64,000 nucleotides of DNA from Xenopus tropicalis (GCF_000004195.4 NC_030681.2:141914006-141978005); one strand, 5' to 3'; numbered from the stretch's first letter, positions 21,856 through 33,200 are shown. Numbers and translations: made by a program. Notes: generated by a model not told the origin, from the sequence alone.

Positions 21856-22933
21856 CTGTTTCTGTCTTTTTATATGTCTCTGCCAATTTATCTGTAACAT
21901 TAGCTACTTATATAACTGCTACTAATCTATTAATCTGACTATTCTTCTATAAATTTGTCTGTATGTCTATGTATCTCAGCCTGCTCTATTTACCTATATA
22001 TTTGAGCCTATTAATCTGTTTTTCTTTCTGTTATTGACTTATTCATCTACAGTGTATGTATTTATATACATCTATATAATACACAAGTGCCATGAATATG
22101 CTGTAAATGATATCTTTCCTATTTTACAAGGAGTTACATTGGTAACTATATCCAACTAACTCTATTTCTCTATCTATTTACTTTTCTCTACTTTTTGTAT
22201 GTACAAATTATGTCTGTCTATTATGTGTATCTGATTGTCTTTGTATATCTATCTACCTACCTGTCTGTCTGTCCGTCTATCTCTCTACCTATCTATCTGC
22301 CTATCAGCACTGGGCTGAACGGTTGAGGAAGAAGCAGGGTGAATCATTGATGTCCTGGCCTGGCGAGGAGCTATATAGAAGGGCCAGAACACAGAACACA
22401 CAAGTAGAATGGGGGCGTGCTTAGCACCCCCCCACCATTGTGCCCTAGATACTAGCCTCTACTGCCTGCCCCTAGTTCTGGCCCTGCTATCTATCTATCT
22501 ATCTATCTATCTAAATATCTATCATGTATCAGTCTTTTCTATTATCTTTCTAATGTACCTCTTTTATTGCATTACGTTAGAAAGTGTTACTACATTAATC
22601 AGCACTGTACATTAGGGTATCTATCTATCTATCTATGGAAATGTACCGAGCAAAGTTAAATCTCCCAAGGAGCAGTGGGATGAATGGGAATGTTTGCGGA
22701 TGCGGCTATTGTAACATGCCACCTTCGTGCTGCTCTCAGGGGTTTTATTGAGTAACTAAAGAGGAGCCAAATATATTAACCACAAGCTAATTTTACCCAA
22801 GGACTTGCTAATCCTCTGTTCCACTGATACTCGATCCAATTACCCTGAAGCTCTTTATTGCTGTATAACTCATTTACTTCCAAGCCTTCTGTCCTGTCAT
22901 TCACAGGGTTTAGAGATATAGTAATGTCTAGAG
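21856..22933. other. Intergenic, decayed ATCT repeats, no gene seen
   Basis: Diverged CTAT-type simple sequence fades into unique DNA. No coding evidence. Confidence 0.6.
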
Positions 22934-23240
22934 CAGGGGTCCCCAACCTTTCTTACTCGCAAGCCACAGTCAAACGTAAAAAGACTTGGGGAGCAACACA
23001 AGCACCATAAAAGTTCATGGAGGAGCCAAATAAGGGCTGTGATTGGCTATTAGGCAGCCTCTATGCACCCTATCAGCTTACAGGGGCTTTATTTGGTAGG
23101 AAATCTTGTTTTTATTCAACCAAAACTTGCCCCCAAGTCAGGAATTCAAAAATAACTCCCTGGTTTGGGGGCACTGAGAGCAACACCCAAGGGGTTGGGG
23201 AGCAACATGTTGCCCCTGAGCCACTGGTTGGGGATCACTG
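22934..23240 (+). mobile_element. hAT-like MITE, copy 3
   Basis: Starts CAGGGGTCCCCAACC and ends GGTTGGGGATCACTG. Flanks GTCTAGAG (22926-22933) and GTCTAAAG (23241-23248) form an 8-bp duplication with one mismatch. Interior closely matches copy 2 in inverse orientation. Confidence 0.85.
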
Positions 23241-23648
23241 GTCTAAAGTGTAATGAATCACACATACAGTTGCAGATATCCTGGGCACTTTATATCTAAG
23301 AACAGATAGTTGCCCCCTCCCCACCCCCAACATACAAAATCCAGCTTAATGGAACTTTTCCTATATTGCATTGTACCAAGCTGAGGGAGACATGTAGGGC
23401 AGGGATTAAGGGCTCACTGGCACTTCATGTTACCTTCACTTTAGGACGGTGACAGGGCATGGATGGTTGAGGCATTTTATTCACCAGAGGGCACTATTGC
23501 TGAAAATACCCCTTGTGCCAAGGCCCTGTTGGGGTTAGGCATGCAGTTGCCTGACTGGGTTGCAAATAAAAGTCCCACTCCCCAGCCTCTCTCCTATCCA
23601 CGGGATGCAGATGAGGGGGCAGGTAGGAGCCCCTCCAAACATTTTTCT

Positions 23649-23736
23649 ACATGGGGGGGCAGTGCGGACTAGTGATACCACTGGCTTATACCAGTAAAAG
23701 CCAGTGGTATCACTAGTCCGCACTGCCCCCCCATGT
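23649..23736. repeat. Perfect 39-bp inverted repeat with 10-base spacer
   Basis: The left arm, starting ACATGGGGGGGCAGTGCGGA, is matched base for base by the right arm, ending TCCGCACTGCCCCCCCATGT. The spacer at 23688-23697 is ATACCAGTAA. Could form a hairpin or cruciform. Open frames spanning it on both strands are side effects. Confidence 0.9.
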
Positions 23737-24109
23737 TGCAACTTTCCAGCGAAGCCAATGTATTTTAATGCTGGGCAGATGCATGGGTCAGGATATAAAG
23801 ATACAAACTCACAGGGGGAGAGAGCACAAACTGCTTGCCTTTACTTACCCTTAGTGAGCCCCAACATGGCTGCCTCTCATCACTGTAATTCAAATGTTCT
23901 ATATGAATCACACACATTATTATGTTATTGCTTGAATAAATTGGCGCTCCATAAAAATCTGCTAATAAAAATAATGTGGTGTAGGCTCTTCTATGCTGAT
24001 AAATGGATCCCATTACCGAGTTTTATTGGTACTAATGTTATTGTCCCTGAAAATACATTCAAACCTTTATGTTTATTGTTCTATATGCACATAGACTACT
24101 CCAATCTCC

Positions 24110-24760
24110 TTCATTAAAACCTACCATCGTTCGTGGTTCCGCTAGTAAAAAAGACAAATAATAGGGCAATTAGGATGCTAAGGAGCGTTGCGGCTACTTT
24201 CCATTGTAACTAATGTTATTCTGGGTACCCTCTAATCCTGGGTTTAATTAAACATCATTACTATCACCAATGAGGGTCCCAGAAGCAAGGGAACGCATGG
24301 CGGCCATTAGAGCGAGATGCTGAATGCCGACGCCTGATTAACATTTTCACCGAGGCCCCTGGAGAGAATGAGCACAAAACATTCCACCATAGAAACAGCA
24401 AGATTTATGGGTCTATGAATAGTTTATTCTTATGCAGATGTAACAATAATGCTTCTTAAAAATGATGGAATATTCACGTTCTTAAAAGCAATAAGCAGCC
24501 AAGAATGTAATTATTCTACTCCTTATCTTATAGTGCGGCATCAGAACTCCATGGCTTCTAGTTTGTGATTATCGTGCCCAAAAATGGGTGCAAGTGCCTG
24601 ATTAGCACCGAATGTGACAACACAATAATCTCAGGTCTGCAGCCAATCATATCCCTTCCTATTCCTGTAACTGTAAGACCGATATTTGATGGGCCATGGG
24701 GCTTACTGTCACGGTGAACTTGATTTATGGATTATTAAACTCCCTATAGAGGAAGAGATA
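24110..24760. other. Repeat-free complex intergenic block
   Basis: High-complexity sequence with no recognised repeat, no long open frame and many homeobox-like TAAT cores (for example GGGTTTAATTAAACATCATT near 24240). Candidate conserved non-coding DNA; inference only. Confidence 0.35.
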
Positions 24761-25203
24761 ACAAAACAATCTTCTACACAAGTAAACACTTTTCATGAGT
24801 GATGCCTACCTGCTTGCACGATGTATGAACTAGGGGTAGGCATAGGCCTAAAGCTGAGTTTGCCAGATGAGTGGATATTGCCCTGAAAGGTTCACCTCGA
24901 GGTGGGTCCATATCGATTTGATGCAATCATTTGCCCAGTGGACTAAAGGAATGGATCACAAAGTCTGCAAATGCTGGCAGTCAGGGTGAGGGCCAAGCTG
25001 ATGCCATCCTCTCCCCGATAAAATTTTTTAACCGATCCAATTAATACCTGTCCAATTTTTGGACAGGTATTGGTTAGACTGGCCTGTTAGAGGGCCCCTA
25101 TACATAAACGAACAGAAGACCTTCATCGCACACCCTTGGCTCTCCAGAACAATTTAGCACTCGGTGCACACTGCTGGAGGGAACGGCACCCTCCCAAAAT
25201 TCC

Positions 25204-25424
25204 AAATAGCAACAAAAGCACTGGCACTCGGAGCTGCTAACAGGACCAGCCCTTTAGAAAATCTTTATAGTGGAGGCGCAACGTTTTGGGGCAAAGTTAC
25301 TCCTTGCTTGATAAAGGGGTCACTTTGTCCCGAAACGTTGCACCTCTGCAATTAAGATTTTCTAAAGGGCTAGTCCCGTTTGCAGCTCCGAGTGCCAGTG
25401 CTTTTGTTGCTATTAGGGCCCCTA
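25204..25424. repeat. Foldback element
   Basis: AGCAACAAAAGCACTGGCAC and ACTCGGAGCTGC at the left pair with GCAGCTCCGAGTGCCAGTGC and TTTTGTTGCT at the right; TTTAGAAAATCTT pairs with AAGATTTTCTAAA, and GCAACGTTTTGGG with CCCGAAACGTTGC. Loop near 25295-25312. A non-autonomous DNA element is likely. Confidence 0.75.
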
Positions 25425-25460
25425 TACATGTCATTGTACCATATCAGTCATTGTATAGTG

Positions 25461-25620
25461 CAGGTCCAGTCAGGGTTTCAAAATAGGCCCTGGTATTTTA
25501 AAGCTCAGAGGCTCAGACAGCCCCCACAGGCCCAATAAATAGTGACTGTCTATGGCATCTTACAGCAGCCCCACTGGCGTTTGCCAGAACCCACAGATAG
25601 CCAGCCCGGGCCTGGTATGG
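25461..25620 (+). repeat. Dispersed repeat (same family as 9896-10050)
   Basis: Contains CAAAATAGGCCCTGGTATTT, AATAGTGACTGTC and TGCCAGAACCCACAGATAGC, in the same order as the copy at 9896. Confidence 0.6.
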
Positions 25621-25624
25621 TGCA

Positions 25625-26194
25625 TAGACAGATGTGGGGTCACAGCTCCTTGGGTAAGGGTAATGGTTAGTTGGAACTGGGGCTCCTTCTCCTGTTTCTG
25701 ATGTCTGTGTGTTTCCCTAAATGAATGGGAGAAAGATGTTGAGATGCATGTTGTGAGAATTTTGGGCAACCAAAAACGTGTGTAACTTAGGTTGTTATTT
25801 TATTTACTTTTTTTTACCCTAAGGCCCATATTGGACATCATTGTTTGCATTCCTACAAAGTTTTCCTTCTGGAAAGGTCTCCGAGAGGATTTCTGCTGCA
25901 AGTCTGTGCCTTTGCCCAGAGGCAATAAAAGAACTTGACACGTAAGTATGAAGTAGCTCCTTTTCAGTTGCAAATTGTCCCAAATTAAGCTAAGTGCCCA
26001 ACTGTGTTTTGTCACTTTCTGCATTCTAACACTGAGCTGCGTGAAATCACCAGGCACCCTGTGTGGCGGAAGTCCAAATGTATTTGTGCCTGGCATGCAA
26101 ACAGTTAAACAAACAAATGTGTGTCACTGAATCGGATCATTATCTCATGTCTCCTTCAGAAGGGAGCGTTTCAGCTGTAGCACCCATGCTTTGT
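25625..26194. other. Intergenic, no gene seen
   Basis: Unique-looking sequence left of the 36-bp array. No supported gene. Confidence 0.5.
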
Positions 26195-26202
26195 CCCCAA
26201 GC

Positions 26203-27418
26203 GAGCCGTCCAACCTTCCTACTTACCCGGCCTGGGAAGTGCCGTCCAACCTTCCTACTTACCTGGCCTGGGAAGTGCCGTCCAACCTTCCTACTTACCA
26301 GGCCTGGGAAGTGCCGTCCAACCTTCCTACTTACCTGGCCTGGGAAGTGCCGTCCAACCTTCCTACTTACCTGGCCTGGGAAGTGCCGTCCAACCTTCCT
26401 ACTTACCTGGCCTGGGAAGTGCCGTCCAACCTTCCTACTTACCTGGCCTGGGAAGTGCTGTCCAACCTTCCTACTTACCTGGCCTGGGAAGTGCCGTCCA
26501 ATCTTCCTACTTACCTGGCCTGGGAAGTGCCGTCCAACCTTCCTACTTACCTGGCCTGGGAAGTGCCGTCCAACCTTCCTCCTTCCCCGGCCTGGGAAGT
26601 GCCGTCCAACCTTCCTACTTACCCGGCCTGGGAAGTGCCGTCCAACCTTCCTACTTACCCGGCCTGGGAAGTGCCGTCCAACCTTCCTACTTACCTGGCC
26701 TGGGAAGTGCCGTCCAACCTTCCTACTTACCTGGCCTGGGAAGTGCTGTCCAACCTTCCTACTTACCTGGCCTGGGAAGTGCCGTCCAATCTTCCTACTT
26801 ACCTGGCCTGGGAAGTGCCGTCCAACCTTCCTACTTACCTGGCCTGGGAAGTGCCGTCCAACCTTCCTCCTTCCCCGGCCTGGGAAGTGCCGTCCAACCT
26901 TCCTACTTACCCGGCCTGGGAAGTGCCGTCCAACCTTCCTACTTACCCGGCCTGGGAAGTGCCGTCCAACCTTCCTACTTACCTGGCCTGGGAAGTGCCG
27001 TCCAACCTTCCTACTTACCCGGCCTGGGAAGTGCCGTCCAACCTTCCTACTTACCCGGCCTGGGAAGTGCCGTCCAACCTTCCTACTTACCCGGCCTGGG
27101 AAGTGCCGTCCAATCTTCCTACTTACCTGGCCTGGGAAGTGCCGTCCAACCTTCCTACTTACCTGGCCTGGGAAGTGCCGTCCAACCTTCCTACTTACCT
27201 GGCCTGGGAAGTGCCGTCCAACCTTCCTACTTACCTGGCCTGGGAAGTGCCGTCCAACCTTCCTACTTACCTGGCCTGGGAAGTGCCGTCCAACCTTCCT
27301 ACTTACCTGGCCTGGGAAGTGCCGTCCAACCTTCCTACTTACCTGGCCTGGGAAGTGCCGTCCAACCTTCCTACTTACCTGGCCTGGGAAGTGCCGTCCA
27401 ACCTTCCTACTTACCTGG
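26203..27418. repeat. 36-bp minisatellite, 34 units
   Basis: Unit contains GTCCAACCTTCCTACTTACC and TGGCCTGGGAAGTGCC. Because 36 is a multiple of three and the unit lacks stops in several frames, it opens frames of 428-457 codons on both strands; these are artefacts. Variant positions (acttacCtgg/acttacccgg, ccttccccgg, aatcttcc, gctgtcc) mark unit types. The minus strand of 23 units reads CAGGTAAGT, a perfect 5' splice-site consensus. Confidence 0.97.
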
Positions 27419-28066
27419 GCCCCCACACCCCACTAGGGGCCCCCACCACTCACACACCCCTCCCCCCTGAGTGCGTATACATTATACTTACCATTAGTGA
27501 GATCGCGGGAGGGAAATCTGTGGGGAGTGTATCTGGATCAGTTGGGAACCCTTGACCTAGAGCTTGGGAAAGATATTGATAGATATTCTAAAGATAAATA
27601 TTCTAAAGGACCCTTGCAGAATAAAGTGTAAATTTAAAACAAAGCAAACCCCTGACTTTTATGACCTTTCTACTCTGCGCTGAGCTTAATGTGGATCTTC
27701 CCCCCCCCCCCCCCGCCCCAGGGTAGAATTGAAATATCCGCAGCGTATGGGGCTCTGACTATAGAGGAGCAATCAGCTGCGGTTTTAAATTCCTTCTCGC
27801 TCATATCATAAAAGTTGTGGGCAGGAACTCAATTCACCGGCTTTGCTATTATTTATGAAACAAAATGACACATTGTGCAGGAACCTTTGCATATTTATGA
27901 AGGACCTCGCCGACGGTAGTTCTTGTAAACAGGCAGCTGCAAATTTCCCATGAATATAAATGGTCTGAAAATGCACTCTGAAATATATAGAGATAACTCA
28001 GCAGTGCGGGGGGGCAATCCAAGCTTATTTACCCCAAGAGGTACCAATTGGACAAACTTTATAAAT
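27419..28066. other. Intergenic; poly-C tract and AT-rich complex block
   Basis: C-rich run near 27700-27719. 27760-27960 is complex, repeat-free sequence with TTTGCATATTTATGA; no gene. Confidence 0.4.
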
Positions 28067-28069
28067 ATT

Positions 28070-28256
28070 AGGGATGCACCAAAGTCACTATTTTGGGATT
28101 CGACTGAACCCAGAATCCTTCCTGAAATATTTGGCCAAATAACGAACCAAATCGGTATCCTAGTTAAAGAGAACTGCGCTGTAAAAAATGTTCAACTTTT
28201 GTGTTTGTGTGACAAAGTTACAAAGTTACGTAATTTAACAATTCGGATTTGGTTCC
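28070..28256 (+). repeat. Fragment of AGGGATGCACCAAA repeat family
   Basis: Begins TAGGGATGCACCAAAG, with GGGATTCGACTGAACC and CGAACCAAATCGG. An inverted relative lies at 45568-45661 (GGTTCGGGATTCGGCTGAAG, TTTGGTGCATCCCTA). Confidence 0.55.
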
Positions 28257-28574
28257 CCAGTCGTGAGGTCTACCCAACGCAACTCCACCCATATACCATG
28301 TATTCTCCCTTGCGGACGTGGTGGCTGCGGGCAAGGTTGAATGGCACCCAGGGTTTCAGATGGGGAGCAGGTCAGGGTTGGGGGGGGTCCTGGGTTTTTT
28401 CCCCAATGTCCTACCAGCCCAGTCCAACCCTGTCCACATTTATGGCCAGACCTATGGTATCCACCACCTGTTTGACCCATGGGTCGATAGCAGTAATATA
28501 CATTGCAGGGTTGGCCGGTGCTTGACCACCTTTAATACTGCAGGGATCTGTGCACAAACAGGGCCTAGGGTTGT

Positions 28575-28812
28575 CACCTCTCTGGTTTTGACCCAGACAA
28601 CCCTTCTGAAAACCGGCCTGCCCAGTTTTCCACGTTAAGAAAAACCAGGCAGGATTCGCTGAGATTGACACAACGACTAGCCAATCACCAATCGCCACAT
28701 CAAAGCCCCCATGATGTCACCAGCCCGTCCTCGTGATGTCATGCCTGCCCGCTGTGATGTCACCACCCGCCCCCTGCCCGGAGTAAGTAGCCAGGAAAGG
28801 TGGCAACCCTAA
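28575..28812. repeat. Dispersed repeat, GATGTCA-rich, AGGTGGCAACCCT family
   Basis: Contains TGATGTCACC motifs and AGGAAAGGTGGCAACCCT at its right. Shares the paired GGGAAAA/GGTTTTGACC blocks with 41192-41428. Confidence 0.55.
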
Positions 28813-29588
28813 GGGCACTGCTGCAGGGTGATACTAGGGGTGACTGAGGGGCTCAGAAGTGTAAAGCAAGGGCTCAGTGGAGGGGCTTGTATGCAAAACA
28901 TCTGGCTCATAGAATCCCTGGAGGCTTCTGGGAAATGTAGTGTGCAGAATGACATGGTCTTGCCTCAGCTTTCATTGTTCTACGGTACACTGATGGGAAA
29001 TCCTTAGTGCAAGGTATATGGCCTGTTGGAAAGCCATTCTATCCTGCCATGGGGTTATAGGAATGAGAGATTGTCTGGAGAAACATCTCCAATTCCAGCT
29101 CTGTAATGAGAAGCGCTGACGCTGCAAGTGCCGCTCCTGCGCCGGGGCCCTCAGCGAAAGGTTAAGTCAGAGTCAATAAAATGTGGGAACGTGCAATAAA
29201 GAGATTCCGATTGTCTGGGAAAGGCAGAATTACTGACTCGCCACAATATTTACATTTTAAGTGGCAGGCTGATTGAAGGGTGAAAAGGGAAATATTGTGG
29301 GGGGGGGGGGGGGAATCTGACAGTCAGCATTTTATCTGAAATGGAGAGTTTTATATTAAAGGGAAACAAGCCCCTTACATTAAACAGATAGAATCCTCCA
29401 CTGCACCATATATCTTTGTTATTAAAGCTACTATAAACATCAATGTGGCTCTCGATAAAAATATATCACATAAACAGCTCATATGTGAAACCCGGCTTCA
29501 TCTAAATAAACCATTTTCATAAAAATCTACTTTTCTTTAATAGTATGTGCCACTGGGTAACCCTAAATAGAAACAGATCAGTTAGCTT
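28813..29588. other. Intergenic; complex block and poly-G tract
   Basis: 29100-29290 is GC-richer complex sequence without repeats; a poly-G tract follows at about 29298-29313. No gene seen. Confidence 0.4.
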
Positions 29589-29958
29589 AAAGGGGTAGTT
29601 CACCTTTGAATTAACTTTTAATATGATGCAGACATTGATATTCTGAGACAATTTGCAATTAATGGGTTTTCAGCTATTTAGCTTTTTATTCAGCAGCTCT
29701 CCATTTGGTAGTTCAGCAGCTATGGGGTTGCTATTTACCCTAGCAACCAGGTAGCGGTTTAAACAAGAGATGGGAATATGAATAGTTAAGGGGCCTGCAT
29801 GGAAAAATAAGAAATAAAAATTACAATAGTAATAAAACGGGGTCAGTGACCCCCATCTGAAAGCTGGAAAGAGGCAGAAGAGAAAGGCAAATTATTCAAG
29901 AACAAAAAAAAAAAAATGAATTAGGAAGACCAATTGCAAAGTTGCTAGGAATAGGCCA

Positions 29959-29990
<32 letters not shown>

Positions 29991-29991
<1 letters not shown>

Positions 29992-30318
29992 AGGTATAGG
30001 ACCTATTATCCAGAATGCTTGGGACCAAGGGTATTCCGGATAAGGGGTCTTTCCGTAATTTGGATCTCCATACCTTAAGTCTACTAAAAAATCAATAAAA
30101 CATTAATTAAACCCAACAGGATTGTTTTGCATCCAATAAGGATTAATTATATCTTAATTGGGATCAATTACAAGGTACTGTTTTCTTACTACAGAGAAAA
30201 AGAAAAATCCTTTTTAAAATTCTGAATTGTTTGATTAAATGGAGTCTATGGGAGACGGGCTTTCCGTAATTCGGAGCTTTCTGGATAATGGGTTTCCGGA
30301 TAAGGGGTCCGATACCTG
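29991..30318. mobile_element. TA-flanked MITE, single-unit (unexpanded) copy
   Basis: Ends CAGGTATAGGACCTATTATC and GGGGTCCGATACCTG, flanked by TA at 29989-29990 and 30319-30320. Holds one copy of the ATATCTTAATTGGGATCA interior that is tandemly amplified in arrays A-E. TA duplication suggests a Tc1/mariner-type source. Confidence 0.8.
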
Positions 30319-30320
30319 TA

Positions 30321-30501
30321 TTTATATGGCGCCATCAGTTTACCCAGCGCTTTACAGAATAGAGGGGTACAAAAGATACAACAGTTAATATGTACATATA
30401 AACAATTCACAAAAATGGTTTGCAGTTACATTGGATGAGGATTGATGACACTAGGGGGAGGGCCCTGCTCGCAAGAGCTTACATTCTAAAAGGGAGGGGT
30501 G
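30321..30501 (-). repeat. L2-like tail fragment, inverted
   Basis: GCGCTTTACAGAATAG and CTCGCAAGAGCTTACATTCT are the reverse complement of the GTAAGCTC..GCGCTTTATAAATAAA module seen at 12391. Confidence 0.5.
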
Positions 30502-30583
30502 AGACATAAGGTCAGGGTAACTAACAGGGTAACAGGGTAACTAAGGCCATTCTATAACATACTAAAAGTTAACCATCCCTTTA

Positions 30584-31790
30584 GATGTGTTTAAGTTAGT
30601 TTTATAGAGACAGAGGCAGCGGATAATATTTACTGATATATATATTCCAGTTTGTTAAGATTCTTTAATAGGTCACTTAATATGATATAAACTATCTGTT
30701 GGTTAAGTATTCATTCTGGGGGTATAGTTTTCCTTTAATGGGATACTGCCTCCACAGAATGCCGTGTTCAGCTTCATTTTTTCATAGACCAAGGCTGTTG
30801 GGGGTGGTCTAGTTCTACAAGATGGAGGGAAATAGGTTGGTCAGTTCTACTCTATATAAATAGTGAGGGCCTACACTACTAAAGGCAATGATAGGAATGT
30901 GATTTAAATAGGGCTTATAATGCAGGGGCAGGATTGCCATCAGGGGAGTATAGGGTGTACTCCAGTCAGGGGCCCTGTGGCACACTGACACACAGATATA
31001 CAATGTGCAGGCTGTGAAGGGGCAGGGCTTGTATAAGAGTGGGCTGGGTTTGGGTGGAATGGGCGGAGCTTGTAGAGGAGTGGAACGGGTTTGGGAGGAT
31101 CATGAGCAGGGTTCTGGCACAATGGAACGTGACTGGGGGTGTAGCCATGTGTGTGCAGGGCATTCTGTTTTTATTGGGGGCCTTATTCTAATTCTTGGCA
31201 GGGTTTACCAGAAAGGGGGACCAGTAGGCTAATAACAGGCCCACCAGTGTGGAAGGGCCAGCTAACTTAGCAGTATAAGGGCCCCCAAAGAAAATGTGGA
31301 GGGGCAGGGGGCCGGGTTTGGGTGGATCATGGAACAATGGAAAGTGGCTGGGCTGGGGGTGTAGCCGTGTTTGCAGGGCATTTTGTTTCCATGTGGGGCC
31401 CCATTCTAACTGTTACCAGGGTCCACCCCCCAGGCAGCCCAGGTGACACGTGGGATAATAATTGGGGTGCACTGGGGTGGAAGTCCCTGCTAACTCAGCA
31501 GTATGGAGCTATATCATCACTTAAGGCTTCCCTGTGCAGGGGTAAAACTGAACTGGATCCCATTAAGATTTGCACCAATGGGAATAACTTGCAGATCAAA
31601 AAATAACAGCTGCTATTAAAGGGGATGTAACAATGGAAGGGCAAATTAGCCAAGAACTGCTGAATTGCCCAGTCATATTGCTGCCTGCGTGGGCTTCTGC
31701 ACAAGACAACCCAGCGGAATATCTAGAAGGGGTCACACAGAAAAATAATTTCAAGGCACAATTTACTTTGGAAATACAGGTACAGGTATG
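30584..31790. other. Intergenic, no gene seen
   Basis: Internally repetitive GGGTTTGGGTGGA.. and GTGTAGCC(A/G)TGT.. blocks appear twice (near 31045-31165 and 31315-31395), a diverged duplication. No coding evidence. Confidence 0.5.
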
Positions 31791-32678
31791 GGATCCCTTA
31801 TCCGGAAACTCGTTATCCAGAAAGTTCCGAATTATGGAAAGGCCATCTCCCATAGACTTAATTATAAGAAAATAATTCTAATTTTTAAAAATGATTCCCT
31901 TTTTCCCTGTAATAATAATAAAACCAAACCTGTCCTTGATCCCAACTAAGATATAATTACCCCTTATTGGGGCAGAACAGTCCTATTGGGTTTATTTAAT
32001 GGTTAAATGATTCCCTTTTCTCTGTAATAATAAAACAGTACCTGTACTTGATCCCAACCTAGATATAATTACCCCTTATTGGGGGCAGAACAGCCCTATT
32101 GGGTTTATTTAATGGTTAAATGATTCCCTTTTCTCTGTAATAATAAAACAGTACCTGTACTTGATCCCAACTAAGATATAATTACCCCTTATTGGGGGCA
32201 GAACAGCCCTATTGGGTTTATTTCATGGTTAAATGATTCCCTTTTCTCTGTAATAATAAAACAGTACCTGTACTTGATCCCAACTAAGATATAATTACCC
32301 CTTATTGGGGGCAGAACAGCCCTATTGGGTTTATTTCATGGTTAAATGATTCCCTTTTCTCTGTAATAATAAAACAGTACCTGTACTTGATCCCAACTAA
32401 GATATAATTACCCCTTATTGGGGGCAGAACAGCCCTATTGGGTTTATTTCATGGTTAAATGATTCCCTTTTCTCTGTAATAATAAAACAGTACCTGTACT
32501 TGATCCCAACTAAGATATAATTACCCCTTATTGGGGGCAGAACAGCCCTATTGGGTTTATTTCATGGTTAAATGATTTTATGGTAGACTTAAGGTATGGA
32601 GATCCAAACTATGGAAAAACCCCTTATCCCGAAAACCCCAGGTCTCGGGCATTCTGTATAACAGGTCCCATACCTGTA
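31791..32678 (+). mobile_element. TA-flanked MITE with ~6 internal 113-bp units (array C)
   Basis: Complete element: left end TACAGGTATGGGATCCCTTA, right end CAGGTCCCATACCTGTA. CAGTACCTGTACTTGATCCC recurs every 113 bases through about 32550. Confidence 0.9.
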
Positions 32679-32699
32679 TTAGGTCAGTGGTCCTAGTAC

Positions 32700-33060
32700 T
32701 ATATAGTGAATAATGTACCCCCTATTGTAAAATATAAGGATATTATAAGTCACTGAGGAGTTCCATGACCGTATAAAGATATGAGGCTGAAGGTTAAAGG
32801 GCTGATTGTATACAGGTCATGGAACTCCGAGGTGACTTTTAATATCCTCATATTTTACAACAGGGGGTACTGTATTTATTATAATACACAAGTTTCAGTG
32901 AGTCATGTGACAGACATTACATCCTAAATCTCCGATTATAACTGATGAAATCACTAAGCAGCGTTTATAAAGCCTTCAGTCTTGTGCTTATGTACAGGTC
33001 ATGGAACTCCAAGGTGACTTCTAATATCCTCATATTTTACAATATTATTATTTATTATAA
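32700..33060. repeat. Inverted-repeat element with GAGTTCCATGACC motif
   Basis: AAAATATAAGGATATTATAA..GAGTTCCATGACC (32729-32772) is inverted at 32814-32862 (AGGTCATGGAACTCCGAGGT, ATATCCTCATATTTTACAA) and that arm is repeated at 32996-33045. A related decayed copy lies at 45318-45425. Confidence 0.7.
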
Positions 33061-33200
33061 TACACAAGTCACGTGACAGAAATTACATCACTAAGCGCCA
33101 ATTATAACTGATGACACAAGCACTGTACATACAGAAGAGGATATAGTTTACAGGATATTCATGGCTCTTGTGTATTATATACACAGTATATACATATATA

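Larger units (their letters stand above)
29589..30583 (+). mobile_element. AAAGGGGTAGTTCACC element interrupted by other repeats
   Basis: Starts TTAAAGGGGTAGTTCACC; interior has CAGCAGCTCTCCATTTGGTA and CCCTAGCAACCAGGTAGC. It reaches GGCCATT at about 29962, is broken by (ATT)n, a TA-flanked MITE (29991-30318) and an L2-like piece (30321-30501), then resumes at about 30544 with GGCCATTCTATAACATACTA and ends AACCATCCCTTTAG. Confidence 0.65.

Noticed and set aside
21695..21925. Open frame of Ile/Tyr/Leu/Ser repeats after msgn1
   Set aside because: (ATCT)n microsatellite.
26063..27555. Open frames of 428-457 codons on both strands with 12-residue repeats
   Set aside because: They are a 36-bp minisatellite read in several frames. 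Equally long frames exist on the opposite strand, and unit variants do not favour synonymous change.
28235..28698. Overlapping Pro/Gly-rich open frames on both strands
   Set aside because: They fall in dispersed repeats and lack domains.
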